Assembly (NCBI GenBank): GCA_016934415.1
Contig: JAFGSW010000004.1
Span: 1 to 57,195 of the forward strand
Direction of reading: 5' to 3'
DNA length: 57,195 nucleotides
DNA from: Spirochaetales bacterium
GTDB taxonomy: Bacteria; Spirochaetota; Spirochaetia; SZUA-6; RPPD01
Shown here piece after piece: positions 35,807-44,403 of this stretch. A program made the position numbers and the translations under genes. Below the pieces are notes generated by a model. The model saw only the letters and a program-made list of their open reading frames with translations, made no database searches and was not told where the DNA came from. The number at the start of each line of letters is the position of its first letter. Position 1 is the first letter of the stretch.

Positions 35807-35845
35807 AAAAAAAAACCGGCATTGGTATTGACATGATCGGTTTTT
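35807..35845 (-). terminator. Terminator-like hairpin in the nrdD leader
   Basis: On the minus strand AAAAACCG pairs with CGGTTTTT across a 19-nt loop and is followed by a T-rich run. It lies about 60 bp before nrdD with no gene upstream on that strand, so it could be a leader attenuator if a promoter lies near 35860-35880. The A/T-rich stem is weak and it could be chance. Confidence 0.3.
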
Positions 35846-35888
35846 CACCTACGATTTTTTTCATTCAATCCCGGCCGGACGTACGAAC

Positions 35889-36809
35889 ATGAAGATAGCG
35901 GTGGCCGGCGCGGATGGCGGCATCGGTTCGATCCTGACGAAAAGCTTGGCGGCGGCCGGGCACGAGGTCTTCGGGACCGTCTTCCGTCGCGCGCCCGCAC
36001 GGAATGAAGCATTCCTCGACCTCTCCCGGCCGGAAACCTTCCGGAATCTTCCGGCCGGCCCGTTCGACGCCGTTGTGAACGCGGCCGGACTGGTGGATCA
36101 GTCCCTGCCCGGGAACCTCATCCGCTCCGTCAATGCCCTGGGCACCCGGCGTCTCGCCGATTGGGCCCGGAGCCGGGGATGCGGGCACTTCGTGTTTTTG
36201 AGCTCGGTGTCCGTGTACGGACTTTTGACCATGGGGCGAAACCGCCGCGAGCGTACTCCCGTCCGGCGGTTCCTGGCGCCGTTTCCCTACATGCGATCGA
36301 AGATCGAGGCGGAGCGATGCGTCGAACGATGCGGCCTGCCGTACACGATCCTTCGGCTGCCCCCGGTGTTGGGCGAGGGCGATTCCTACCTCACTCCAGC
36401 CGTCGTCTCGGCGCTGCGCTCGGGCCGCTTTTTTTTCGCCGGGCGGGGAGATCGGCTCGTGTCGGTCATGACCCTCGGCGGTCTCGGCCGCGCGGCGGAG
36501 GCGCTCCTCGCGCACGGGCCGCTGAACGCGGCCTACAACTGCGTCGATCATCACGTGCCCTGGCGCGAGCTCGTCGCCGAATACTCGGCCCGTCTCGGCG
36601 TGCCCCTCCCCGGGCGACGGCGCACCGTTTTTTCCATGCTTCCCTTGCTCGGCGACAAGCCTGCGCTGCTCCTCTTCGCCTTTTCTCTTTTCGGCGCGCA
36701 CTTCCCGGACGAGGCTCTGCACCGGGTTCTGCCGCACGACCACGAAGGCGCCTGGCGGGAAGCGGTGGCGGAGGCGGTTGAGGGGATGCAAAGGGAAATC
36801 GAACGATAA
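35889..36809 (+). CDS. NAD(P)-dependent epimerase/dehydratase-like extended SDR
   Basis: 306 aa. The N-terminal Rossmann motif reads VAGADGGIGS with a preceding basic start. VNAAG and FLSSVSVYG (Ser) are typical, and the catalytic YxxxK is YMRSK near 136. The C-terminal third (about 210-306) is substrate-specific. Probably acts on a nucleotide sugar or related metabolite, but the substrate is not identifiable. It is a single gene divergent from nrdD. No strong ribosome site is visible before the ATG (GTACGAAC). Confidence 0.82.
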   Translation: MKIAVAGADGGIGSILTKSLAAAGHEVFGTVFRRAPARNEAFLDLSRPETFRNLPAGPFDAVVNAAGLVDQSLPGNLIRSVNALGTRRLADWARSRGCGHFVFLSSVSVYGLLTMGRNRRERTPVRRFLAPFPYMRSKIEAERCVERCGLPYTILRLPPVLGEGDSYLTPAVVSALRSGRFFFAGRGDRLVSVMTLGGLGRAAEALLAHGPLNAAYNCVDHHVPWRELVAEYSARLGVPLPGRRRTVFSMLPLLGDKPALLLFAFSLFGAHFPDEALHRVLPHDHEGAWREAVAEAVEGMQREIER

Positions 36810-36891
36810 AAATGAGAACGGCGGGATGATCGCCCTTCCGGTGCGGGGTTGGGGCTGGTCGCCAGGCTTCATGCTTTTGCAGGTTGGGACT

Positions 36892-37815
36892 TCAGGCTTC
36901 GTCGATCCGCTTTTCAATTCGATTGACGATGAAAGTTATCCACCGGCTCGGCTCGCTCTTTTGCCCGAAGTCGAAATCCGAAAAAGCCTTGACGATTGAT
37001 TCGGCGCAGTAGCGGCCGCTCTTCGCCTTGCTGCGCACCTCGCCGAGCATGCTCTTGAAGCTTTTCGATTTTCCCGCATAGGGGAAAAGAGACAGCGCGT
37101 CCAACACCCGGAGGATGCCGTAGGTGACGGCGGGATACTTCAGCTTCCGGAAATCCGTCCCGATGCCGAAGCCGTACGGCCTCCGTTTTTCGCCCCGCTT
37201 GTCCCAGTGGCCGAGGATCAGGTCGACCGCGCCCTTGAAGCGGGGATCGTTCCGATATTCGTCGAACTGGCCCAGGAGCATGAGAATGTTCTGGTTGTCC
37301 ATGGGACAGGACTCCGAGTCCTCGAGTTTTCCGCCTTTCGCTCGCTGCGCGGCGCAATGCCAGCCTCCGTCGAGCCGCTGCGAATCAAGAACAAGGTCGA
37401 TGAACCGGTCGAGTCGCCCGCGGTCGTCGAATTCCATTTTTTTAAGCGCCGTCAGGAGAATGGCGGGGATGCAGAAATAATCCGGCTTCATGCCCTCCAT
37501 CGTCACGAACTTGCCGTCCGGGGACTGGAGGCCGTAGATCGATTCCGCCTCCTTTTCCAGGGACACGTCCTTGATTGTGAAACCGATGTCGGCGAGGAAG
37601 AACAGCTCCCAATACATTTTTGCCTTGTAGGAAATTTTTCCTGTCTTCAGCGTGAAAAGCCCTTGGTTGCCTTTTAGGCCGGAGAGGAGGCGCTTCATTG
37701 AATCGTCGGCCGCGGCCGGCCCGGCTTTCGGATTTATGCCGAGCAGCTGCTTCTCGACGGCGAAACGAAGCCACGGAGGACCCTCGAGCAGCCAATCAAG
37801 GATGTTTTTATCCAT
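36892..37815 (-). CDS. Alpha/alpha-toroid (prenyltransferase/squalene-cyclase-like) protein
   Basis: 307 aa. Its repeated helical pairs carry the toroid-type motif LDSQRLDGGWHC (about 143-154). Other repeats include YGLQSPDGKFVT and AYGILRVLDALS. SESCPMDNQNIL has the loop seen in bacterial toroid proteins often annotated as terpene cyclase-like. The DxDD or other catalytic Asp sets of real cyclases are not present, so the enzyme activity is doubtful. AAAGGCG precedes the ATG. Next to the SDR gene but on the opposite strand. Confidence 0.7.
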   Translation of the reverse strand: MDKNILDWLLEGPPWLRFAVEKQLLGINPKAGPAAADDSMKRLLSGLKGNQGLFTLKTGKISYKAKMYWELFFLADIGFTIKDVSLEKEAESIYGLQSPDGKFVTMEGMKPDYFCIPAILLTALKKMEFDDRGRLDRFIDLVLDSQRLDGGWHCAAQRAKGGKLEDSESCPMDNQNILMLLGQFDEYRNDPRFKGAVDLILGHWDKRGEKRRPYGFGIGTDFRKLKYPAVTYGILRVLDALSLFPYAGKSKSFKSMLGEVRSKAKSGRYCAESIVKAFSDFDFGQKSEPSRWITFIVNRIEKRIDEA

Positions 37816-37952
37816 ACGCCTTTCCGAATCTTGTCGACGCCGTACCGCAACAGCCTAAACCGAAGGTCATGACGCCCGTATGCCGGGTTTTCGGCGGCCT
37901 GAAAATCGATCCCGATTTCTTTCGAGCGGGATGATCGTCGTTCCGACCCGCG

Positions 37953-38930
37953 CTACCCTTCCGGCACTCCGAGCCGCGCCAGGCTCTCGAAGAGCCTGAG
38001 CAGAAGCGGCAGGGTCTGCGGCGTGAGGGACTCGACGGTGTCGCGCTCCGTGTGCCTGAGCCGCCAGGTCTCGGGCTGGATCTCGGCGAAGCGCGCGCGA
38101 AAGGCGGCGTCCGGGACCCGGCCGGCCGAGGATGCGATCTCGTCGGTGAGCCGCCTATGTTCGCGGCGGTAGGCGAGGGCTTCGCGCCGGGGCAGGAAGG
38201 TGAACTGAAGCGCGGGGAACCCCTGGAGGAGAAAGCCGAGGTTGTCCGAGAAGGGCGTGGGCAGGCTCATGATTCCGCCGCCGAACTCGCGGCCGAGCCC
38301 GTCCAGGACGAGGGTGCGCAGGCCGCGGAGCCTCCGGTAGAGCGCGGTTCCCGTTTTTTTACGGCCCTCCAGGAACCGTTCGCCCGCCTCGCTCACGACG
38401 ATCGCGTCGCCGCGGCCGCACATGTCGAAGTTGTAGAAAACCCGCGAGCCGAAGTTTTTCTTTTTCAGGTATTCTGCGAGGCGGAAGGAGCCCTGCGTTT
38501 TCGGCGAAGCGCCGCTTCCGGCCTCCTCGCTGTCGGTGAAGAGCGCCTCGCAGACCGGCTTGCCGGGGCGGCCCGAGCGCGCGGCGGCGAAGAAAAGAAG
38601 CGCGAGCACGGCCGCGCTGTTGTCATTGGCGCCGGGCGAGCCGGGCGCGCGGTCGACGTGGGCGGTGAAGATGGGCCTCAAGACCATCGGCCGGCCGTCC
38701 CCCGGGCCCTTCGTGACCATGTGGACGAACCGGTCCTCTCCGGCCGGGATGAGCCCGAAGGCGAGGCCGCGGGATGAAAGGAAGCGCTTGAGGTAGCCGA
38801 AGCGGTCGCACTCGGGTTTGGTGAACTCGACGAGGGCGGCCGCGTACTCTTTTTCCACGCTCACGACCCATGATACTATATCCCGACGTCCGGCCACAAC
38901 CGGCGGTGTTTCAGAGCGGGAGGAAGTCAT
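37953..38930 (-). CDS. M28-like zinc peptidase
   Basis: 325 aa or less. Zinc motif pattern: FTAHVDR (His, Asp), GANDNSAAVLA, FTDSEEAGSGA (catalytic Glu pair), FNFDMCG, FSDNLGFL and RHTERDT at the end. No signal peptide is visible, so it is likely cytoplasmic. Start: ATG 38930 overlaps the start of the divergent lipoprotein gene and has no ribosome site. GTG 38864 (VSVEKEYAAALVEF) is a plausible later start and would leave room for promoters. The substrate is unknown. Confidence 0.75.
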   Translation of the reverse strand: MTSSRSETPPVVAGRRDIVSWVVSVEKEYAAALVEFTKPECDRFGYLKRFLSSRGLAFGLIPAGEDRFVHMVTKGPGDGRPMVLRPIFTAHVDRAPGSPGANDNSAAVLALLFFAAARSGRPGKPVCEALFTDSEEAGSGASPKTQGSFRLAEYLKKKNFGSRVFYNFDMCGRGDAIVVSEAGERFLEGRKKTGTALYRRLRGLRTLVLDGLGREFGGGIMSLPTPFSDNLGFLLQGFPALQFTFLPRREALAYRREHRRLTDEIASSAGRVPDAAFRARFAEIQPETWRLRHTERDTVESLTPQTLPLLLRLFESLARLGVPEG

Positions 38931-40578
38931 GCGATTCGAAAAAAGGTATTTCCATCATTTCGGACGGGAAGCCGCATCGCTTTTCATCGTTCTTTTCCTG
39001 ATGCTGCCCGCCTGCGCCCCCGCCCGGCGCGAGGCCGCGGCGCCGCGGATAAATATTAAAGGATGCGCAGATGATTATTTTAATATATTCTGCGCTGCGA
39101 CGACCATGGACGGAAAAATCACCGCCGCGGCCGGGGCGTTCGGCGTCAGTTTTCAAAAGACCGATACCGGCGAGCTCATCCGCACCGTACCGGTCGGTTT
39201 CCGGGCCGACGAGCTTCGTTTCTACGGCCAAGGCCGCTACGTGGGTGTGTTCCTAAAGAAAGAGCTCGAGCTTTATATTGAGACCGCCACGGGAAGGCGC
39301 CTGGAAAAAATAGAAATCGACGCGAAGGCCGATCCGGGCGGCCCCGTCCCAGCCGTCTTCGATCTCACTCGTCTCCGGAATATGACTCCGCCGAAACCCG
39401 ACGAGCTTGGTTATTTTATCCACCACCACGTCAATCGGGCGGCGATTGTTCCCGAACGCGGACTTCTTCTGGCGGAGACCGAAGGTTATTACCGGGAGCA
39501 ATTCCTCGGTCAGCCCACGCCCCAGGTAATCTCCCTCGACCTGAAGACGTTCACCGTCGAGCGGCGCAATGGGATCTGCAGCTTGTCTCTCGGAGAAAAG
39601 TCATGCGCGGTACTGGAAGGCTATGTCGGCATGGAAGGTCTTCAGGGACCGATATTCGTTTGGGACTCGAAGACCAATGACTACCTTCTCACCCACGATC
39701 CGCGACCGGAAAGCGATTTCGAGGTCTGGTACGGCGTTTTCGATTTTATACCGGATGTGGGCATCCTCTGTGAACTTCAGCACCGCGATCGGCGGCCGCT
39801 TTTAAGCTTGTACGGCGGCCGGGGCGGGAAAACCGTTCACCTGAGGGACGTTCCGATCAGGACCGATGAGTTTTGGGGGTATGGTATGATCCACCGCGGC
39901 GCTTCCCTCTTGATGACCGACGAAACCAATGACGCGGTCTGGAGGCTGCTATTCGCCGCTTTCTCGGACAAGAGGGATACGATTGATTTGTTGCCGATCG
40001 GGAAGCGTGACGACGGATATTACCGGTCGATCGATCTCTATCCGCGCCGGAAAATCGCGGTGATCGAAGTGGGGTCGAGAACGAAACCTCTCGCGTCGTC
40101 CATCGTCCTTTTCGACGTAAAGAAGAAGGCGATCGTGAAGGAATTTCCGGAGAGCTCCTGCGCCCGGGTGAGCGGGGACGAAACCCTCCTCGCCGTTGCG
40201 GGCAAGCGGCTTACCATCTACGCCGCCGCGACCTGGGAGAAACTGAAAGAGTTCGATGCCGACCCGTTCATGGCCAATTCGATTTTTTTCAGCCCGGATA
40301 AAAAATACCTCGGCGCGTGCACGAAGGATTCGCGGGTGGTATTTTATGAAATCGAGACCGGCCGGCGCTCGCTCACTTTCGTCTTCACCGACCGGGGAGA
40401 GGCGATCGCCTCTACGGAGGACAATTACTTCATGGCCACGCCGGGAGGAATGAAATTCGTGGGATGTACCGAAGGAGACGAGCCGGTGACGGATCGCGGC
40501 TTCGTCGATTCCTTCAATCGGCCGGATGTGATCAAACCGGTGATTCAAAAAATACTCGCGTCTTTTTCGGCCCGCTGA
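38929..40578 (+). CDS. Predicted lipoprotein with WD40/propeller-like repeats
   Basis: 549 aa from ATG 38929, chosen because GGGAGGAAG lies just before it. The signal has a basic start and lipobox LIVLFLMLPAC (lipid Cys near residue 28). The remainder has repeated blades with YVGVF, LSLYGGR and IIVLFDVKKK-type strands, and near the C-terminus KYLGACTKDSRVVFYEIETGRRSLTFVF is WD-like. It ends one residue group before the convergent flavin reductase. Function unknown, probably an envelope protein. Confidence 0.75.
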   Translation: MRFEKRYFHHFGREAASLFIVLFLMLPACAPARREAAAPRINIKGCADDYFNIFCAATTMDGKITAAAGAFGVSFQKTDTGELIRTVPVGFRADELRFYGQGRYVGVFLKKELELYIETATGRRLEKIEIDAKADPGGPVPAVFDLTRLRNMTPPKPDELGYFIHHHVNRAAIVPERGLLLAETEGYYREQFLGQPTPQVISLDLKTFTVERRNGICSLSLGEKSCAVLEGYVGMEGLQGPIFVWDSKTNDYLLTHDPRPESDFEVWYGVFDFIPDVGILCELQHRDRRPLLSLYGGRGGKTVHLRDVPIRTDEFWGYGMIHRGASLLMTDETNDAVWRLLFAAFSDKRDTIDLLPIGKRDDGYYRSIDLYPRRKIAVIEVGSRTKPLASSIVLFDVKKKAIVKEFPESSCARVSGDETLLAVAGKRLTIYAAATWEKLKEFDADPFMANSIFFSPDKKYLGACTKDSRVVFYEIETGRRSLTFVFTDRGEAIASTEDNYFMATPGGMKFVGCTEGDEPVTDRGFVDSFNRPDVIKPVIQKILASFSAR

Positions 40579-40594
40579 TGTTGAACAAGGCCGC

Positions 40595-41131
40595 CTACGT
40601 GAAGGTCCCGAACTTGTACCCCTTGCCCTGGCCGGCGTGGTTGAAAATGGCCTCGTCGTGGAGGGTGAAGAGGACGCGCGTGTCGCCGTCGAGCACGTGG
40701 CCTTCCAGCAGCGAGCAGACGAAGAGCATGTGATCCCCGGTTTCCAGCCGGTCCTTGACGCGGCACTCGAGGTTGACGATGCAGCCCTCGATGAGGCCCG
40801 AGCCCACGAGGACGGCCGGGGCGAGCCGCCAGCCGGTGAGCTCGAATTTGTCCGTATTGAGCCCCGAGACCGAGCCGCACCGGAGCACGCCGGGGAGCAT
40901 GTCCTTGCCGGGCCAGGCAAGCGTACACTCGTCCTCGGCCAGGAGAAGATCGCAGGAGTAATGATCGAGGCTCACCGAAAAGGCGACGAGTCGCGGCTGG
41001 CCGCTCGTCCACATCTTCCAGCCGATCGGCATGATGTTGGAACGGTCGCGCGCTTTATCCCTCACCACGAGCAGGGCGACGGTCTCCGGTTTGGAACAAC
41101 GTTTAACGGCTTTCGCCAGGTCTCTCGTCAT
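40595..41131 (-). CDS. Flavin reductase-like FMN-binding split-barrel protein
   Basis: About 178 aa from ATG 41131, with GAGGAGCGATT upstream. The split-barrel core includes VALLVVRDKARDRSNIMPIGWKMWTSGQPRLVAFSVS, the FMN-binding shape of flavoredoxin and DIM6/NTAB-type flavin reductases, and ECRVKDRLETGDHMLFVCSLLEGHVLDGD, the C-terminal strands. It would reduce flavin or hold FMN as an electron carrier. A partner oxygenase is not in the window. The much longer upstream open frame has no start support. Confidence 0.83.
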   Translation of the reverse strand: MTRDLAKAVKRCSKPETVALLVVRDKARDRSNIMPIGWKMWTSGQPRLVAFSVSLDHYSCDLLLAEDECTLAWPGKDMLPGVLRCGSVSGLNTDKFELTGWRLAPAVLVGSGLIEGCIVNLECRVKDRLETGDHMLFVCSLLEGHVLDGDTRVLFTLHDEAIFNHAGQGKGYKFGTFT

Positions 41132-41213
41132 CGGAATCGCTCCTCGAATACAAAGTACCATAGAAAGGCCGGTACGCAAAGCGCCGGTCGGGTTAACGCT
41201 TTTTTCATCATAA

Positions 41214-41286
41214 ACCCTTCGACAAGCTTGGGGTGACATGCGGTTGCCGGTCGTGCGACGGTTTACTGAGCTCGTCGAGGGGTGAG
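41214..41286. repeat. Dispersed palindromic repeats between flavin reductase and nuclease genes
   Basis: CCCTTCGACAAGCTTGGGGTGA at 41215 onward, and CTGAGCTCGTCGAGGGGTGA (41267-41286), are diverged members of the family described at 3395 and 45695. The gap 41132-41382 has no supported gene. Confidence 0.7.
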
Positions 41287-41382
41287 AACAAGATGATTGT
41301 ACACTTATCCCGAGCAGCGCAACCTTCATTCGCACGGGATCTTTTCCATAAGAGCGCCGCGTATGCGCGGTAATATTCATTT

Positions 41383-42003
41383 CTACTCGGCTAAAATTTC
41401 CCTTATTTCCCGCACGAGCGATTTGCCGATGCCTTTCACGGCGAGAAGCTCGTCGTCCCCGGCGTTGAGTATTTTCAACACCGAGCCGAAGTGATCGAGT
41501 AGACGCTCCGCCCTCTCCGGCCCGATGCGTGGCAGCCCCTGCAAGAAGAAGAGCCGTTTCGATTTCCTTTTCCTGTGCTTCCCCCTTTTCCAAAGCGGTA
41601 TTCTCCCCGCCTTTTCCCACTGGCGCCCGATGAGCAGGAGGATCTCCTTCGTTTCCTCGAGCGAGGCGGAGAAAACGATGGGCACGTTCCAAATCGCTGT
41701 AACCGAAATCAACGCGCCTTTCACCGCATTTCGTGATATATCGATCCCCGATAAAAAGGGGTCGCCCTCGATGAGGAGAAGCGGGTTGCGGACGGCCTTT
41801 TTCATGCGCGAAACCTGGGCGAAGAGCCTGCCGTCGATGATCGAAACCGCGAAATCCCTCGCGGTTTTTCTCTCAACGCAGGTTGAACCATTGATCAGGC
41901 AGTCGCCGCAGCGGAGCCGACGGACCACGAGGCTGATGTTCTCTCTTCTGAGCAGAGCGATAAGGCCGCTTGCCTCCTCCCGGTCGTCCACGATGATTCT
42001 CAT
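41383..42003 (-). CDS. XPF/ERCC4-type nuclease with C-terminal (HhH)2 domain
   Basis: About 206 aa from ATG 42003, with GGAGGGA upstream. The ERCC4 fold: DDRE (6-9), RCGDCL (GD), VERKTARDF (the ERKxxxD catalytic motif). The C-terminal helix-hairpin-helix part reads GLPRIGPERAERLLDHFGSV and AVKGIGKSLVREIREIL. This is the short archaeal XPF/Hef nuclease layout, which cuts branched DNA next to a flap or Y. It has no helicase domain. Bacterial examples are few. A longer N-terminal extension to 42354 is in frame but off-family. Confidence 0.85.
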   Translation of the reverse strand: MRIIVDDREEASGLIALLRRENISLVVRRLRCGDCLINGSTCVERKTARDFAVSIIDGRLFAQVSRMKKAVRNPLLLIEGDPFLSGIDISRNAVKGALISVTAIWNVPIVFSASLEETKEILLLIGRQWEKAGRIPLWKRGKHRKRKSKRLFFLQGLPRIGPERAERLLDHFGSVLKILNAGDDELLAVKGIGKSLVREIREILAE

Positions 42004-42244
42004 TGGCCAATCTCCCTCCGGTAATACGGAAAAAAAACGAGTTGCATTCAATCGGCGATGGTGAACCGATGAATGCGTCCGACTTGATCGGGGCCGGACG
42101 CGGTGGTACAGTGTCCCTATCGAGAGTCGAACGGCGGCGGAAACCGGACGCGGCAGGATCCTGTTTACGCCTCGGCAAAGGCGACGGCGTTGCCGGCCTT
42201 TATCGAACTCTCCGGGGAGAATCTTTTTTTTGGAGGTTTTTGCG

Positions 42245-43507
42245 ATGCCGAAGAATATCCTATTCCGCCTGCCGGCGGTCATCGGCCTTGTTTTCTCGCT
42301 CGCCGCCTGCGTGACGGCGCAGCCGGCACCCGTACAACAAGCACAGACGCCCAAAGCGCCGGAGCAGGTCGCGGCACCTTTAGATTACGATGCCATGATC
42401 GCGCGTTCCCTGCTTTCCACGGGGAACAATGTTCGCTTGAAGGCCGCCATCGACAGGGCTAAGGCGGGCAAGGACGTCAACATCGCCTTTATCGGGGGAT
42501 CGATCACCGAAGGCACCGGCGCGGCCGGATACGCCAAGAGTTTCGCACCGCTCGTCGGCGAGGCCTTCAAGACCCTGTACGGCAACGGCGCGGTCCTCAA
42601 TGCCGGGATGGCCGGCACGCCCTCGAGCCTGGGCGCGATCCGCTATCGGCGCGACATCGTGCAGCGTCTCGACGGCGCCAACCCGGACGTCGTCTTTATT
42701 GAATTCGCCGTAAACGACGGCGACGACAAGACCAGCGGCGCGGCCTACGAAAGCATGGTGCGCGACATCCTGGCCGCTAAGAACAAACCGGCCGTCGTGC
42801 TCCTGTTCTGCGTGTTCCGGACCCAGTGGAACATGCAGGACCGATACATCCCCGTCGGCCAGGCGTACGGCCTGCCCATGATCTCGATCAAGGACGCCGT
42901 CGTGCCGGAGCTCCGCTCCAAGGCGATTCCGGCGAATGAATTCTTCGCGGACGAATACCACCCGACGAGTTACGGCCACCGGATCATGGCGGATTGCATC
43001 ATGAACCTGTTCAAGACCGACGACGCCGCGCCCGCCGACGCCAAGGATGTCTCGATGCCGGTGAAGCCGGTCATCGGGAAGCAGTACCAGGGAATCCAGA
43101 TGGTCGACAGCGCCCACACGCCCAAGGGAGTCACGGTGAAGCCGGGCGGCTTTACCGCCAATGATCCCGCCGTGTGGAGCTACATGTACCCGCCCAGGGC
43201 GAAAGCCTTCCCCGACAACTGGCACAAGACGGACGCCGATTCCAACGAACCATTCACCATGACCCTCGTCTGCAAGAACCTGATGCTGGTCACGAAGTCG
43301 AGCGCGAGCTTCGGCACGGCCGAGGTCTCCGTCGACGGGAAACTTGTCAAAAGCGTCAATGGCCGCGACGGCGGCGGCTGGAACAATGCCGTCACCGACG
43401 TGCTTTTCGATAACGCCAAGGCGGCCAGGCATGTCGTGACGATCAAGATGACGGACAATTCGGCAGCGAAGAGGTTCACCATCCTCGCGTTCGGTTTCAC
43501 GAAATAG
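42245..43507 (+). CDS. SGNH/GDSL esterase lipoprotein, probable carbohydrate esterase
   Basis: About 420 aa from ATG 42245, with GGAGG 7 bp upstream. Lipobox VFSLAAC gives lipidation near Cys22. Block I is FIGGSITEG (nucleophile Ser), block II AGMAGTP, block III EFAVNDG (Asn), and block V DEYHPTSYGH (Asp/His). A C-terminal beta-sandwich domain (about 285-420) contains FTMTLVCKN and AEVSVDGKLVKSV. It fits deacetylation of xylan or another glycan at the cell surface, so it pairs functionally with GH10 and GH67, which is inference. Confidence 0.85.
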   Translation: MPKNILFRLPAVIGLVFSLAACVTAQPAPVQQAQTPKAPEQVAAPLDYDAMIARSLLSTGNNVRLKAAIDRAKAGKDVNIAFIGGSITEGTGAAGYAKSFAPLVGEAFKTLYGNGAVLNAGMAGTPSSLGAIRYRRDIVQRLDGANPDVVFIEFAVNDGDDKTSGAAYESMVRDILAAKNKPAVVLLFCVFRTQWNMQDRYIPVGQAYGLPMISIKDAVVPELRSKAIPANEFFADEYHPTSYGHRIMADCIMNLFKTDDAAPADAKDVSMPVKPVIGKQYQGIQMVDSAHTPKGVTVKPGGFTANDPAVWSYMYPPRAKAFPDNWHKTDADSNEPFTMTLVCKNLMLVTKSSASFGTAEVSVDGKLVKSVNGRDGGGWNNAVTDVLFDNAKAARHVVTIKMTDNSAAKRFTILAFGFTK

Positions 43508-43534
43508 CAGCCCGCCTCAAGCGGTGAATGCAGG

Positions 43535-43571
43535 ACGCCGGCGTTCCCCCGAAGGAAGCCGGCGTTTTTTT
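43535..43571 (+). terminator. Rho-independent terminator after the SGNH esterase gene
   Basis: ACGCCGGC pairs with GCCGGCGT across a 15-nt loop, followed directly by seven T. It begins 28 bp after the stop. Confidence 0.88.
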
Positions 43572-43600
43572 CAAGCCCGGAGGATTCGAACTGCGGCGCT

Positions 43601-43975
43601 TCAACGCCGTGCTCTGATCCAGGGCAGGAGCAGCGCGATCCCGCCGCCTGAAAGAGCGCCCGTTGAGTCGCACAGCCAGTCGACGAAATCGGGAGAGCGC
43701 CCTACGAAGCCCTGGAGGATCTCGAGGCCGGCCCCCAGCACGGCGCAGGCGGCCGTCGCGAGCGCGAAAGCCTTCCATTTATTCCCGCGCGATGCGAAGG
43801 CCGCGACCGCGACGAAACCCAGGACGTCGTAGGCGGCGAGGTGCTTGAGCTTGTCGAGAAAGACGATCGCGTCCGCCCGGACGGGGTCGGGGACGATCGA
43901 GAAAATGACGATCACCGCCGCGAGCGGCCAGAGCGCGATTCTCGCGATGGCGCGGAGCGTGCGCGATTCAGTCAT
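43601..43975 (-). CDS. VanZ-family small membrane protein
   Basis: About 124 aa from ATG 43975, with AAAGGAAAG upstream. Three or four membrane helices. Family marks include VFLDKLKHLAAYDVLGFVA (about 38-56) and EILQGFVGRSPDFVDWLCDSTGA, the VanZ core (Q, D, D-x-x-x-N-like). VanZ-like proteins are membrane proteins of uncertain role. Here there is no vancomycin-type gene cluster. Confidence 0.85.
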   Translation of the reverse strand: MTESRTLRAIARIALWPLAAVIVIFSIVPDPVRADAIVFLDKLKHLAAYDVLGFVAVAAFASRGNKWKAFALATAACAVLGAGLEILQGFVGRSPDFVDWLCDSTGALSGGGIALLLPWIRARR

Positions 43976-44043
43976 GCGGCTTTCCTTTCGTGCGAAGTGA
44001 TTATAAAATGGTTCTTCCGTGGTTTCTTGGGGAAACTGAAAAG

Positions 44044-44215
44044 GGTCATTATGAGGACCTGACACGTTGAGCGAAGATAACACTTGTCTGGTTCGAAGCA
44101 ATCTCTTGACCATTCGCAGTATTCCGGTAATCTCTGAAATGATTTTATGGCCAAGAGATTGCTTCGGGACATTCATGTTTTTCTATCGCTTTTTTTGCCA
44201 GTCCCTCGCAATGAC
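44044..44215. repeat. Long inverted-repeat element (MITE-like), copy 2
   Basis: GGTCATTATGAGG (44044-44056) pairs with CCCTCGCAATGAC (44203-44215) and GAAGCAATCTCTTGACC (44095-44111) with GGCCAAGAGATTGCTTC (44149-44165). The arms and their order match the copy at 7355-7578, but the inner spacers differ in length (38 versus 88 bp in the centre). It lies in the 43976-44403 gap, which has no supported gene. Confidence 0.8.
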
Positions 44216-44269
44216 TCGTACTGTTTTCTCCGAAAATAGCGGATGAACTAAAGATTGAGCTGTCAGTCA

Positions 44270-44374
44270 ACCTTCGACAATCTATTGGTCACGTATACGT
44301 CATGGTGAGCTTGTCGAACCATGACCTGTAAAATTATTCTTCCGTGAGTCGCCCTTCGACAGGCTCAGGGTGAC
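44270..44374. repeat. Dispersed CTTCGAC-type repeats, tandem cluster
   Basis: CCTTCGACAATCTATTGGTCAC, CATGGTGAGCTTGTCGAACC and CCCTTCGACAGGCTCAGGGT are three diverged, alternating copies of the family. They end about 30 bp before the GNAT start, and AGGAGGAG just after them is the ribosome site. Confidence 0.8.
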
Positions 44375-44403
44375 ATGACGGTTGTACGGTTCAGGAGGAG
44401 ATC

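Noticed and set aside
41132..41692. Long N-terminal extension of the flavin reductase frame
   Set aside because: It crosses dispersed repeats and has no family similarity. ATG 41131 has a good ribosome site.
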